Positions 42,194-50,223 of a DNA stretch of 64,000 nucleotides are shown here, one piece after another. The notes beneath the pieces were generated by a model. It did no database searches, had not been told where the DNA came from, and worked only from the letters and a program-made list of their open reading frames with translations. A program made the position numbers and the translations under genes. Source of the DNA: Nocardioides immobilis (GTDB lineage: Bacteria; Actinomycetota; Actinomycetes; Propionibacteriales; Nocardioidaceae); assembly GCF_003515065.1 (NCBI RefSeq), contig NZ_QXGH01000036.1, forward strand, positions 20,269-84,268, read 5' to 3'. Numbering within the stretch: the first letter of the stretch is position 1; every line of letters starts with the position of its first letter.

Positions 42194-45100
42194 ATGCATG
42201 GTGGTGTCAAGATCTACAACCGATCACCCGCCGCTGCGCGCGCGTACGTCGAGGCCGACCGGTCCCGGGTCGATGACTACTACCTCACCGAGGGCACCGG
42301 TATCGCGCGCCGGTTCGGCGCCACGCCCGACGGCGAGGGTGTGATCGATCTTGGGGTGCTGGACGGCGAAGGGTACGAACAGTGGGTCGCCGGCTTCGAC
42401 CCGGTGTCCGGGCAGGCGCGGGATCGACGCCGCGAGAACGGCAACCCGGTCCGGTTCGCCGAGATCACGGTCAACGGACCAAAGACCTGGTCCCTGGCGG
42501 CGGCACTGAACCCGGAGGTCTCGGCGGCCTACGACGCCGCGCAGGACCGGGCCGCCGAGCAGGTCATCGGCTGGGTGGCCGAGCACGCCACCACCCGGGC
42601 CGGGCAACGCGACCGTCAGGTCCAGGTCCCGGTCGAGCGGCTCGAGGCGGTCACCGTGCGGCACTACACCTCGCGTGCCGGGGATCCGCACCGCCACCTT
42701 CACCTCCAGGTCAACGCGCGGGTGTTCGCCGTCGGACAGTGGCGGGGCCTGCACACGGTCGGGTTCCGCGACAACATCGAGGCCCTCAACGGCATCGGCC
42801 ACGCGGCGGTCATGTGTGACCCCGACTTCCGCGCGACTCTGGCCGGTGCCGGGTTCACTCTCGATCCGGCCACCTGCGAGATCGTCGAGCTGGCGCCCTA
42901 CGTCGGGGCGTTCAGCGAGCGGGCCGCGCAGATCGGCCGGAACATCGACCGTTACGAGGCCGAATGGCGCTCCGCGAACCCCTGCCAGGAGCCCGGCCCG
43001 ACGGTCCGGCGATCCTGGGACCGACGGGCATGGAAGGACGCCCGCCCCGACAAGATCGCACCCAAGGACGGCGCCGAGTTGGTCGCGGCGTGGAACCAGC
43101 AGTTGGCCGACCTCGGCTACCAGGACCCCACGCCGCAGTTCGGGCTGCCGATCATCGTCGGCGCCCCGCAGGTCGGTGAGTTCGACCGCGACGCCGCCGC
43201 CGAGACCATCCTCGTCCGTCTCGGTGCCCGACGGTCGGCCTGGAACGCCGCCGACATCCGCGGCCAGGCCGAGAAGGCGATCGCGGCGGCCGGGCTGGTC
43301 CTCGACCCAGGTGTGCGGATCGAGCTGGCCGAGGACCTCACCGCCCGCGCCCTCGGCGCCTCTGTTCCGCTCCTGCGCCACCCGGGTGTGCCCGAGCACA
43401 TCCGGTCGCTGTCCTCACGCCACGTGCTGGATGTCGAGGCCGACATCGTGACCCGGCTCGCCGACCGCGCCAGCATCCCCTCAACCCCGGCGGTGCTGTC
43501 CCCCGCCACCGGGACAGGGCTGGATGAGCACCAACGCACCGCAGTCGAGGTTCTAGCCGGGGACGCGGAGCTAGTGGTCATCGAGGGCGCGGCCGGAGCA
43601 GGGAAGACCACCACCCTCGCCGCCACCCAGACCCTGCTCGATAAGCAGGGCCGGCGGCTGCTCGTGGTCACCCCGACCCGGAAAGCAGCCCAGGTCGCAG
43701 CCCGCGAGGTCGGCACCGCGGGCTCGGTCGCCTGGCTGGTCCACCAACACGGCTACCGGTGGGACACCGACGGCCGTTGGACCCGCGTCCCCGCTGAGCC
43801 AGCGTCCGAGGCGATGCTCGGGCGTGGTGACCTGCTGCTGGTCGACGAGGCCGGGATGCTCGACCAGGACACCGCCCGCGCGCTCCTCACGGTCGCCGAC
43901 GAGATAGGCGCCCGCCTCGCCCTCGTGGGTGACCGGCATCAACTCCCCGCCGTCGGCCGCGGTGGCGTCCTCGACCTCGCCGCACGTTGGGTCCCACACC
44001 AAGCGCACGTCGACCTCGACATCGCTCACCGGTTCGCCGACCCCGAGTACGCCGCCATCAGCCTCGCCCTGCGCACCGGCTCCCCCACCTACACCCTCCC
44101 ACCGCCAGCCCCATGCCAAGCAGACGGTGAGCCGGTTGGTGAGCGAGATGGTGAGCCGACCCGGCAGGTGTGGGCAGCGTTGTGGCGCCGCGGCCAGGTC
44201 CGGATCTACCCCAGCGAGGCCGAACGCACCCAGGCGCTGGCCCAGCTTGCCGCCGACAGCATCCTGAGCCGAGATCGGCGCGCGCGCCAGATGTTGATGC
44301 TGGCCGACACCCGCGAACAGACCACCGCACTCAATGGCGCGATCCGCGACCGGCTCGTCGCCGCCGGCCGTGTCGACGACACCCACGCGGTCGCCACCGA
44401 CGCCGGGGAACGGCTCGGGGTCGGGGACCGGGTCGCTACCCGCCGCAACGACCGCGACCTCGGCGTGACGAACCGCGACACCTGGACCATCACCGCCATC
44501 GGCCACGACGGCAGCCTCGCCCTACGCGGCCGAAAGGCCACCGACCTGCGCACCCTTCCCGCGACCTACGCCCGCAAGCACACCGAGCTCTCCTACGCCA
44601 CCACCGTCTACGGCGCCCAAGGCGAAACCACCCGCACCGGACACCTCGCGTTGGGCGAGCACACCTCCGCTGCTTCCGCCTACGTCGCGATGACCCGCGG
44701 CCGGCACGACAACATCGCCCACCTCGTCGCCGAAGACGAAGCCAACGCACGGCGCCAATGGGAGCAGGCGTTCGCCCGCGACCGGGCCGACCTCGGCCCC
44801 ACGATTGCTGCCGCACAAGCTGCTGAGGACGTCGAGCGCTACGGCACCCAGCAGCCCACCCGACCCCTCGACCAGGTGCTCGGCGCCCTGTGGGCAGCGT
44901 GGACCCGACAGGCCGACCTCCACGAACAACACCAGCGTCTGGCCGGCGAACGCCACACCCTCGAACAGATTGCCGCGATCCACGCCCGCTACACACCAAG
45001 CCGCGACCGACTCAGGGGCGACGAAATCCACGCAAGGCGCAACTGGCTTCAGGCGTGCCAACGGGTCGTCGACCTCGATGCCGCACTGAAGGCCGAGACC

Positions 45101-45808
45101 GCAAACCTGCAGGCGCGGGTCTGGGCTGCGTGGCGCCAGGAGCTCTCCGAGGCGCAGCGAGCCGGCGAGGTCGTCCGGGAGGGCGCTGGACGACTGGGCC
45201 AGCACCGGCGCCAGGTCCGCGACGCCTCCACCGAGCTGACCGCCTTCGCCCAACGCTGGCACCCCGCTCTCCCCGACCTGCCCACCGACCCCGCGGAACT
45301 CGCAGACCAGTTGATGTGGCTGCACTGGCGCCGCCTCGAAGACGCGATCAACACCTACGTCGCCCGCCAGATAGCCGCCGCCCATCCAGACGCCGACCAG
45401 ATCCGCGACGCCGAGCGCAACGCCCAGGCCGCCTACGACAGTGCCGAACGCTCGCGCACCCAACTCGAGGAGTCGATGTACGCCGACCTACGCCCCTACC
45501 GCCAGGCAGCACATACCCGCGACGCCGCCAGTCGGCTCGCAGCTGTCGCCGACGACCTGGCAGGGGTTGAACGCGAGCTGCGCACCGTCTCAACCCGCGT
45601 CGAAGCCCTCGCGAGTGAACCGTGCCTCCGGACGCTTCCGGACGGAGGATTCGACGTCGAACACGACCGGTGGGCCGCCGACCGCATCGCCCGACAGCAA
45701 GCCGCCGCCCGGGAAGCCAACGAACACCGACAGCGCCTGGAGAAGGCACAGCGGATCGAACCGCCTCCTCCGAGCACGCCCGACCGCGGGTGGGGCATCG
45801 GTCGCTGA
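42194..45808 (+). CDS. MobF-family relaxase-helicase (TrwC/TraA-like)
   Basis: 1204 residues from the ATG at 42194. N-terminal relaxase: Tyr18 and the Tyr29-Tyr30 pair as nicking residues, and the metal-binding His triad at 166, 168 and 170 (HRHLHLQVN). The helicase domain has Walker A EGAAGAGKTTT (around 463) and Walker B LLLVDEAGMLD, then YVAMTRGR near the end of the helicase core. A coiled, Arg/Glu-rich C-terminal region follows. It nicks and unwinds DNA for conjugative transfer. No T4SS, integrase or replication gene is next to it, so it may be a mobilisable remnant. Confidence 0.93.
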   Translation: MHGGVKIYNRSPAAARAYVEADRSRVDDYYLTEGTGIARRFGATPDGEGVIDLGVLDGEGYEQWVAGFDPVSGQARDRRRENGNPVRFAEITVNGPKTWSLAAALNPEVSAAYDAAQDRAAEQVIGWVAEHATTRAGQRDRQVQVPVERLEAVTVRHYTSRAGDPHRHLHLQVNARVFAVGQWRGLHTVGFRDNIEALNGIGHAAVMCDPDFRATLAGAGFTLDPATCEIVELAPYVGAFSERAAQIGRNIDRYEAEWRSANPCQEPGPTVRRSWDRRAWKDARPDKIAPKDGAELVAAWNQQLADLGYQDPTPQFGLPIIVGAPQVGEFDRDAAAETILVRLGARRSAWNAADIRGQAEKAIAAAGLVLDPGVRIELAEDLTARALGASVPLLRHPGVPEHIRSLSSRHVLDVEADIVTRLADRASIPSTPAVLSPATGTGLDEHQRTAVEVLAGDAELVVIEGAAGAGKTTTLAATQTLLDKQGRRLLVVTPTRKAAQVAAREVGTAGSVAWLVHQHGYRWDTDGRWTRVPAEPASEAMLGRGDLLLVDEAGMLDQDTARALLTVADEIGARLALVGDRHQLPAVGRGGVLDLAARWVPHQAHVDLDIAHRFADPEYAAISLALRTGSPTYTLPPPAPCQADGEPVGERDGEPTRQVWAALWRRGQVRIYPSEAERTQALAQLAADSILSRDRRARQMLMLADTREQTTALNGAIRDRLVAAGRVDDTHAVATDAGERLGVGDRVATRRNDRDLGVTNRDTWTITAIGHDGSLALRGRKATDLRTLPATYARKHTELSYATTVYGAQGETTRTGHLALGEHTSAASAYVAMTRGRHDNIAHLVAEDEANARRQWEQAFARDRADLGPTIAAAQAAEDVERYGTQQPTRPLDQVLGALWAAWTRQADLHEQHQRLAGERHTLEQIAAIHARYTPSRDRLRGDEIHARRNWLQACQRVVDLDAALKAETANLQARVWAAWRQELSEAQRAGEVVREGAGRLGQHRRQVRDASTELTAFAQRWHPALPDLPTDPAELADQLMWLHWRRLEDAINTYVARQIAAAHPDADQIRDAERNAQAAYDSAERSRTQLEESMYADLRPYRQAAHTRDAASRLAAVADDLAGVERELRTVSTRVEALASEPCLRTLPDGGFDVEHDRWAADRIARQQAAAREANEHRQRLEKAQRIEPPPPSTPDRGWGIGR

Positions 45809-45997
45809 GCCAACTGCACCCACAAACGTCTGCAAGCGATGTCCGATCCGCTCCGCAAGCTGTTGCCTTTCAAGTCATGGACAACCGCACAGGCGGCATG
45901 ACTTTGGTGGGCGCCGGTGATCGCCAGGTGAGCCGTCACGCCCTTAGGTCAACAACAGGCACTGTCCATTCGGCACCGCCGCCGCGCTTGAAGGTTC

Positions 45998-46025
45998 ACC
46001 CATAACCAGCAACCCATAACCAGCA
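45998..46025. repeat. 14-bp tandem repeat before the small HTH gene
   Basis: The unit acccataaccagca occurs at 45998-46011 and again at 46012-46025, directly before the AAGGAG ribosome site of the gene at 46037. It may affect translation or be a protein-binding site. Confidence 0.8.
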
Positions 46026-46036
46026 AGGAGAAGCAC

Positions 46037-46231
46037 ATGAGCACCGCACCACACCGCGACGACGACAACAACCAGGACCGGAACCACGACGACGACGAGA
46101 GCGCCCGCATCGAGAACGCCGCCGCCCAGCTGCGGGTGCCGATCGCCACGATCCGGTACTGGCGAACCCACCGCAGGTTGTGGCGGGCCGAACGGCGACG
46201 CCCACCCGGCTCCGGGTCCAATGGGGCCTGA
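46037..46231 (+). CDS. Excisionase-like HTH protein, probably truncated
   Basis: 64 residues with AAGGAG before the ATG. An acidic N-terminus (DDDNNQDRNHDDDESA) leads to AAQLRVPIATIRYWRTHRR, which matches the MerR/excisionase HTH of the gene at 46913 (ACAFLRVPEGTLRYWR). After that the sequence turns Arg/Pro/Gly-rich and lacks the wing seen in the other protein, suggesting a frameshift and loss of the C-terminal half. Likely non-functional or altered. Confidence 0.55.
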   Translation: MSTAPHRDDDNNQDRNHDDDESARIENAAAQLRVPIATIRYWRTHRRLWRAERRRPPGSGSNGA

Positions 46232-46248
46232 TCGTGGACCGCGCGTTG

Positions 46249-46788
46249 TCAGGCGTTGTACTGGAACACGTCAAGGCCTCGGCCCGCCGAGGCCGCCGCG
46301 ACCGCCGGTTCCCAGGCCGCCCGGACCTTCGCCGGCAGCACCAGCTCGGCCCAGGCATCGACCAGCAGGGCACCGTCGACCCAGCGCATGATCATGTGCT
46401 GGGTCCCCTCGACCAGCAGGTTCTCATACAGGCGCCGACGATCCGTCCTGTCCCGCAGATCCCACACGTCCTGGTCGGTATGGCCGACCACGTCCGGCAT
46501 CCGCACCCGGTCGAAGCACCCCGGCACCTCGACCCGCCACAGCCGGTCCGGGTACCAGAACGCCTTCATCCCCGGCAGGAAGTCGACCTCCCACACCACG
46601 GTCGTCACCATGCCCAGGTCGGCGCCAGCGGCCTGCATCAGGCGCTCGGCGACATCGAGCATCGGGACCTTCCGACGCCGCTCGTACATCGACACCGCCG
46701 ACTGCGTCGTCCCTGCCCGGCCCGCCAGCTCCGCCTGCGTCAGACCAGCCCCGCGCCGGGCCAGCTCGATGATCGTCGGTCGCTCCAC
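46249..46788 (-). CDS. XRE-family HTH regulator
   Basis: 179 residues. HTH: IIELARRGAGLTQAELAGRAGTTQSAVSMYERRRKVP. The C-terminal 130 residues have no named domain but contain WEVDFLPGMKAFWYPDRLW. The GTG start at 46788 has GGAGGT almost touching it and a GATAAT element 8 bases further upstream, so a leaderless transcript is likely. Divergent from the excisionase gene at 46913, it probably regulates both. Similar regulators pair with DUF6036-type genes; here no partner is adjacent. Confidence 0.75.
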   Translation of the reverse strand: MERPTIIELARRGAGLTQAELAGRAGTTQSAVSMYERRRKVPMLDVAERLMQAAGADLGMVTTVVWEVDFLPGMKAFWYPDRLWRVEVPGCFDRVRMPDVVGHTDQDVWDLRDRTDRRRLYENLLVEGTQHMIMRWVDGALLVDAWAELVLPAKVRAAWEPAVAAASAGRGLDVFQYNA

Positions 46789-46795
46789 ACCTCCG

Positions 46796-46815
46796 ATTAT
46801 CGCCTATCAGCGATA
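46796..46815 (-). promoter_or_regulatory. XRE promoter and inverted-repeat operator
   Basis: On the minus strand GATAAT (46796-46801) could be a -10 box about 8 bases before the GTG. TATCGC (46798-46803) and GCGATA (46810-46815) form an inverted repeat around six bases and overlap that box, as expected for autorepression. Confidence 0.45.
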
Positions 46816-46912
46816 TTCCGCCACATCATTGGCAACCGCTGCGCACCTGCCTTTGAGGCAGGACGCACCTTCTTCCGCACGGCACCATCGAAACCCGAAT
46901 AGGAGTCTCCTC

Positions 46913-47140
46913 ATGACCGCGCAACCCACTAACCCGAGCCCGCGCCGCAACCCCGGTGACGAAATGCTCACTCTCCACGAGGCCTGCGCTTTCCTCCGGG
47001 TCCCCGAAGGCACCCTGCGCTATTGGCGCCACCTCGGCTGCGGACCCCGCAGCTTCAAGGTCGGCCGCCACGTCCGCTACTGGCGCACCGACCTCATCCT
47101 CTGGCTCACCGAGCAGACCGATCGCGCCGAGCGCCGCTGA
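46913..47140 (+). CDS. Excisionase-like MerR-type HTH protein
   Basis: 75 residues with AGGAG upstream of the ATG. The HTH (LTLHEACAFLRVPEGTLRYW) is followed by the wing GCGPRSFKVGRHVRYWRTDLILWL, typical of AlpA/excisionase proteins of actinobacterial integrative elements. It would bind att or promoter DNA. It is the intact version of the truncated protein at 46037. No integrase gene follows it, which is unusual. Confidence 0.82.
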   Translation: MTAQPTNPSPRRNPGDEMLTLHEACAFLRVPEGTLRYWRHLGCGPRSFKVGRHVRYWRTDLILWLTEQTDRAERR

Positions 47141-47146
47141 CTCGAC

Positions 47147-48418
47147 CTACGGACCGAGCAACGCGAGCGGCACCACGGCGACGCCGTCGGGGCGCCGGAA
47201 TGCGTGCTCACCGGTAGTGATGATGAGGCGGTCGGCCACCCTGTCGCCGATCTGCTCGTGCAACCAGTTGAGGTGACGTACATCCTTGTCCTCGACGGTC
47301 TGGCTGAGCTTGATCTCGATCGCGACGACTTGGCGGTCCTCACCTTCGAGAATCAGGTCGATTTCCCGGTCGGTCTGCTTGGTCCGGAGGTGTCCTACGC
47401 GAGCCGACGCGGTCGCCGCGTACGCCCGGATGCTCTGAGCGACGAGCGACTCGAACAGAGCGCCCAACCAAGTGCCCGTCGACGCTGCGACGCGGTCACC
47501 CGCACCTTGCAGCAGGCCGGTCTTGCCGACGCCGACCAGCCGAGCAGCCAGGGCCGGATCGACGAGATGGTGCTTAGGAGATTGGGTGAGTCGCTTGAGC
47601 GGATTGAACACGGGCACCCAGGCCTCGACCGGATCCAGCACGAAGATCCGACGGAGGTGCTCGCGGTAGTTGTCCGCGGTCACCCGGGAAGGCTTGTCGA
47701 CGACTCCGGCAGTCGCGGCATCGAGGATCTTGGTGTACGCCGCATCGGTGGCGGTTGCGGCGGCGTACGCGGCAAGCCAGGCGCGGACCGCGGCGGGCCG
47801 GCGCACGTTGAACCCGTTCTCCGGCAGGTCGCGTTCGACGATGCGCGTGATGTAGCTGTCCAGCTGGATGTTCCTGGCCCGCTCCGGCAGGTCGCGGATG
47901 CCCGGGAAGCCCGACGCGAGGATCTCGTCGACGTAACCGCTCAGGCCGACGTCCGACCTGCCGCCGATCCTCGGCCGCGAACCGGCCACGAGCTCCGACA
48001 ACGACACCGTGGGCTCGACGATGGCGCGTTCCGCGAACGACAGCGGGCGCATGGCCAGGCTGACGATCCGCCCCGCTCCCGAATGAATCCGCGCCTCCGG
48101 TGCGACTCCAGCGGAGCCCGCGAGGAGGAACTGGCCGCCTCGGGGGTCCGCGTCCACAGCGCGTCGCACGCGATCCCACACCGCCGGATAGAGCTGCCAC
48201 TCATCGATGAAGGCGGGCGGGTCCACCCGCGCGACGTAGTCGAGATCTGCGGCGACGATCTCGCGCTGGGCCGGCACGTCCAGCGAGATCACGGTCGCGG
48301 CGCGCTGGAGCGCCGTCGCCGTCTTGCCGACCCCCTTGGCACCTTCGAGCGCGATCGCTGCGAGGTCCGGGAACAGGTCGTCCAGAAGTCGGTCGACAAC
48401 GCGAGGCCGGTAGGACAT
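47147..48418 (-). CDS. DUF4143-type AAA ATPase
   Basis: 423 residues. Walker A is EGAKGVGKTAT (25-35), the Walker-B-like acid is in FIDEWQLYP, and LAGSAG is the sensor. The C-terminal DUF4143 part has nuclease-like residues ALFESLVAQS, TKQTDREIDLILEG and VAIEIKLSQ, the D-ExK pattern of the PD-(D/E)XK fold. Such proteins are widespread in actinobacteria and archaea with unclear function. It ends 7 bp after the convergent excisionase gene and is preceded by three 23-bp iterons. Confidence 0.85.
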   Translation of the reverse strand: MSYRPRVVDRLLDDLFPDLAAIALEGAKGVGKTATALQRAATVISLDVPAQREIVAADLDYVARVDPPAFIDEWQLYPAVWDRVRRAVDADPRGGQFLLAGSAGVAPEARIHSGAGRIVSLAMRPLSFAERAIVEPTVSLSELVAGSRPRIGGRSDVGLSGYVDEILASGFPGIRDLPERARNIQLDSYITRIVERDLPENGFNVRRPAAVRAWLAAYAAATATDAAYTKILDAATAGVVDKPSRVTADNYREHLRRIFVLDPVEAWVPVFNPLKRLTQSPKHHLVDPALAARLVGVGKTGLLQGAGDRVAASTGTWLGALFESLVAQSIRAYAATASARVGHLRTKQTDREIDLILEGEDRQVVAIEIKLSQTVEDKDVRHLNWLHEQIGDRVADRLIITTGEHAFRRPDGVAVVPLALLGP

Positions 48419-48423
48419 GCCCC

Positions 48424-48488
48424 GAACTTAGCAGATGGACGCCATCGAACTATGCGTTTCGACGCCTCTGAACTATGCAGTTCGACGC
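48424..48488. repeat. Three 23-bp iterons upstream of the DUF4143 ATPase
   Basis: Repeats start at 48424, 48447 and 48470, exactly 23 bp apart. The shared core is gaactatgc (gaacttagc in the first), followed by gacgc in all three. They fill the promoter region, ending a few bases from the ATPase start codon at 48418. This spacing of about two helical turns suggests cooperative binding by a regulator, possibly the ATPase itself. Confidence 0.75.
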
Positions 48489-48539
48489 AGCATGCGGGAC
48501 GTCGTTCTCATCGATCCACCCACCAGACCGGGTACCAAA

Positions 48540-48561
48540 AGTCCGCGAAAAGTCCGCAGGA
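48540..48561 (+). repeat. Tandem AGTCCGC element, copy 2
   Basis: Two AGTCCGC units 11-12 bases apart. It matches copy 1 at 566-587 (opposite strand) at 19 of 22 bases. It sits in the 268-base gap between the ATPase and the SRPBCC gene, near the right limit of the mobile-like region. Confidence 0.4.
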
Positions 48562-48687
48562 TTCTCGACGGCGCCTATCATCAGCCAACGTCACCAAACG
48601 GGTAAGCCGAGGTCAGACCATGATTGCCAACACTGCCCATCGTGCACCAGCCACGCGGGTGCCCTTCACCAACTACCGGTGAGCGCC

Positions 48688-49155
48688 ATGACGGACCCGC
48701 GGGCGTCGGTCGACATCGACGCACCGCTCGAGGTGGTCTGGCGAGTCATGCTCGACACCGAGGCGTACGGCGAGTGGAACCCGTTCGTCGTACGGATCGA
48801 GACGCCGCAGCCGGCCGCCGTCGGCAACCCGATCGTGCTCCATGTGCGGTGGGCCAACGGCAAGGGCACCCGCTCGCCCGAGCGGATCACCGCGATCGAG
48901 CCACCGGCCACGGCCGACGACGGTACGACGACAGCGCTCCTCTCCTACGTCTACGCCGGACTGCCGTCCAAGCTCGGCCTGGTACGCGGCACCCGGCACC
49001 AACGGCTGACCCAGGCACCCGGCGGCCCAACGTCGTACGACACCGTCGAGGAGTTCTCCGGCCCCCTGGTCCCCCTCGCCGGCCCCGGCCGGGTCGCCGA
49101 CGGCTTCCGCCGCCACGCCGAAGCGCTCAAGGCGCGCGCCGAATCGCTGCGATAG
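48688..49155 (+). CDS. SRPBCC-family protein
   Basis: 155 residues of the START/polyketide-cyclase-like fold: ASVDIDAPLEVVWRVMLDTE then YGEWNPFVVRI at the N-terminus and a long C-terminal helix RVADGFRRHAEALKARAES. Members bind hydrophobic ligands; no function is assigned. The ATG at 48688 was chosen; a GTG nine bases upstream is also possible. Its TAG stop lies inside the long hairpin at 49152-49212. Confidence 0.82.
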   Translation: MTDPRASVDIDAPLEVVWRVMLDTEAYGEWNPFVVRIETPQPAAVGNPIVLHVRWANGKGTRSPERITAIEPPATADDGTTTALLSYVYAGLPSKLGLVRGTRHQRLTQAPGGPTSYDTVEEFSGPLVPLAGPGRVADGFRRHAEALKARAESLR

Positions 49156-49212
49156 TCCCTGACGTTCCTGTCCTCGAGGGGGCCGATACACGACAGAAAC
49201 GTCAGGGACTAT
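49152..49212. terminator. Long hairpin between convergent genes
   Basis: The left arm 49152-49172 and right arm 49192-49212 pair over 21 bases with one mismatch (core TAGTCCCTGACGTT), around a 19-base loop. It contains the SRPBCC stop codon and precedes the cysA stop, so it may end both transcripts. Its strength and symmetry also suit a dispersed repeat. Confidence 0.75.
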
Positions 49213-49233
49213 GCCGAAATCGGCACCTCAGCG

Positions 49234-50223
49234 TCACACCGCGATCATCGCCGGGACGGTGACGGCGCCGACGGCGGCGGTGAGCCAGACCTTGGAGCCG
49301 AGCTCGAGGTCGAGGGACCGCGCGTGGCTGCGGGAGAGTACGACGGACACGGGCTCCGCGCCGGTGCCGAACTCGTCGCCCAGCTGTACCTGCAGGCGGA
49401 CCTCGAAGCCGACGCGCAGCAAACGGGTGACCGTGCCGGGGATGGCGCCCGCCCGGCCCGGGGAAGTGGCGACCTCGACGTCGTGCGGACGGAGCCGGAC
49501 CGGGCCGAGCCTGGTGACCTCGCCGAGGAAGCCCATCACGAAGTCGCTCGCCGGCTCGTCGTAGAGCTGGTCGGGGCTGCCGACCTGCTCGACCCGGCCG
49601 TGGTTGATCACCACGATCTCGTCGGCGACCTCCATCGCCTCCTCCTGGTCGTGGGTCACGAACACGGTGGTCACGTGCACCTCGTCGTGGAGGCGGCGCA
49701 GCCAGTCGCGCAGCTCCTTGCGCACCTTGGCGTCGAGCGCGCCGAACGGCTCGTCGAGCAGCAGCACGGTCGGCTCGACCGCGAGCGCACGGGCGAGCGC
49801 CATCCGCTGCCGCTGGCCGCCGGAGAGCTGCGACGGCAGCCGGTCGGCGAACTGGGAGAGGTGCACGAGCTCGAGCAGCTCGCCCACCCGTCGCTTCACC
49901 TCCGCCTTCGGGGTCTTCCGGATCTCCAGCCCGAACGCCACGTTCTTCGCGACGGTCATGTGCTTGAAGACGGCGTAGTGCTGGAAGACGAAGCCCACGT
50001 TCCGCTTCTGCGGCGGCAGCCTGGTCGCGTTGGTGCCCTCGATCGCGACCGTCCCGCTGTCCGCGGTGTCGAGGCCGGCGATGATCCGCAGCAGGGTCGA
50101 CTTGCCGCCACCCGACGGGCCGAGCAGCGCGGTGAGCTGGCCCGTGGGCAGCGAGACGCTGACGTCGTCGAGGGCGTAGAAGTCGCCGTACTTCTTGGTC
50201 ACGTTGGTTACTTCGATGCTCAC
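49234..50223 (-). CDS. cysA: Sulfate ABC transporter ATPase
   Basis: 329 residues: Walker A GPSGGGKST (35-43), Q-loop FVFQHYAVFKHMTV, signature LSGGQRQRMALARA, Walker B LLLDEPFGALD, and a C-terminal TOBE-like regulatory domain (PVRLRPHDVEV). The KHMTV segment and gene order match CysA. The GTG start at 50223 overlaps the cysW stop by 4 bp. It powers uptake of sulfate or thiosulfate with CysTW and Sbp. Confidence 0.92.
   Translation of the reverse strand: MSIEVTNVTKKYGDFYALDDVSVSLPTGQLTALLGPSGGGKSTLLRIIAGLDTADSGTVAIEGTNATRLPPQKRNVGFVFQHYAVFKHMTVAKNVAFGLEIRKTPKAEVKRRVGELLELVHLSQFADRLPSQLSGGQRQRMALARALAVEPTVLLLDEPFGALDAKVRKELRDWLRRLHDEVHVTTVFVTHDQEEAMEVADEIVVINHGRVEQVGSPDQLYDEPASDFVMGFLGEVTRLGPVRLRPHDVEVATSPGRAGAIPGTVTRLLRVGFEVRLQVQLGDEFGTGAEPVSVVLSRSHARSLDLELGSKVWLTAAVGAVTVPAMIAV

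Noticed and set aside
47147..48418. Reading the DUF4143 ATPase and XRE protein as a toxin-antitoxin pair
   Set aside because: They are on separate transcripts with the excisionase gene between, and neither has a known toxin motif.
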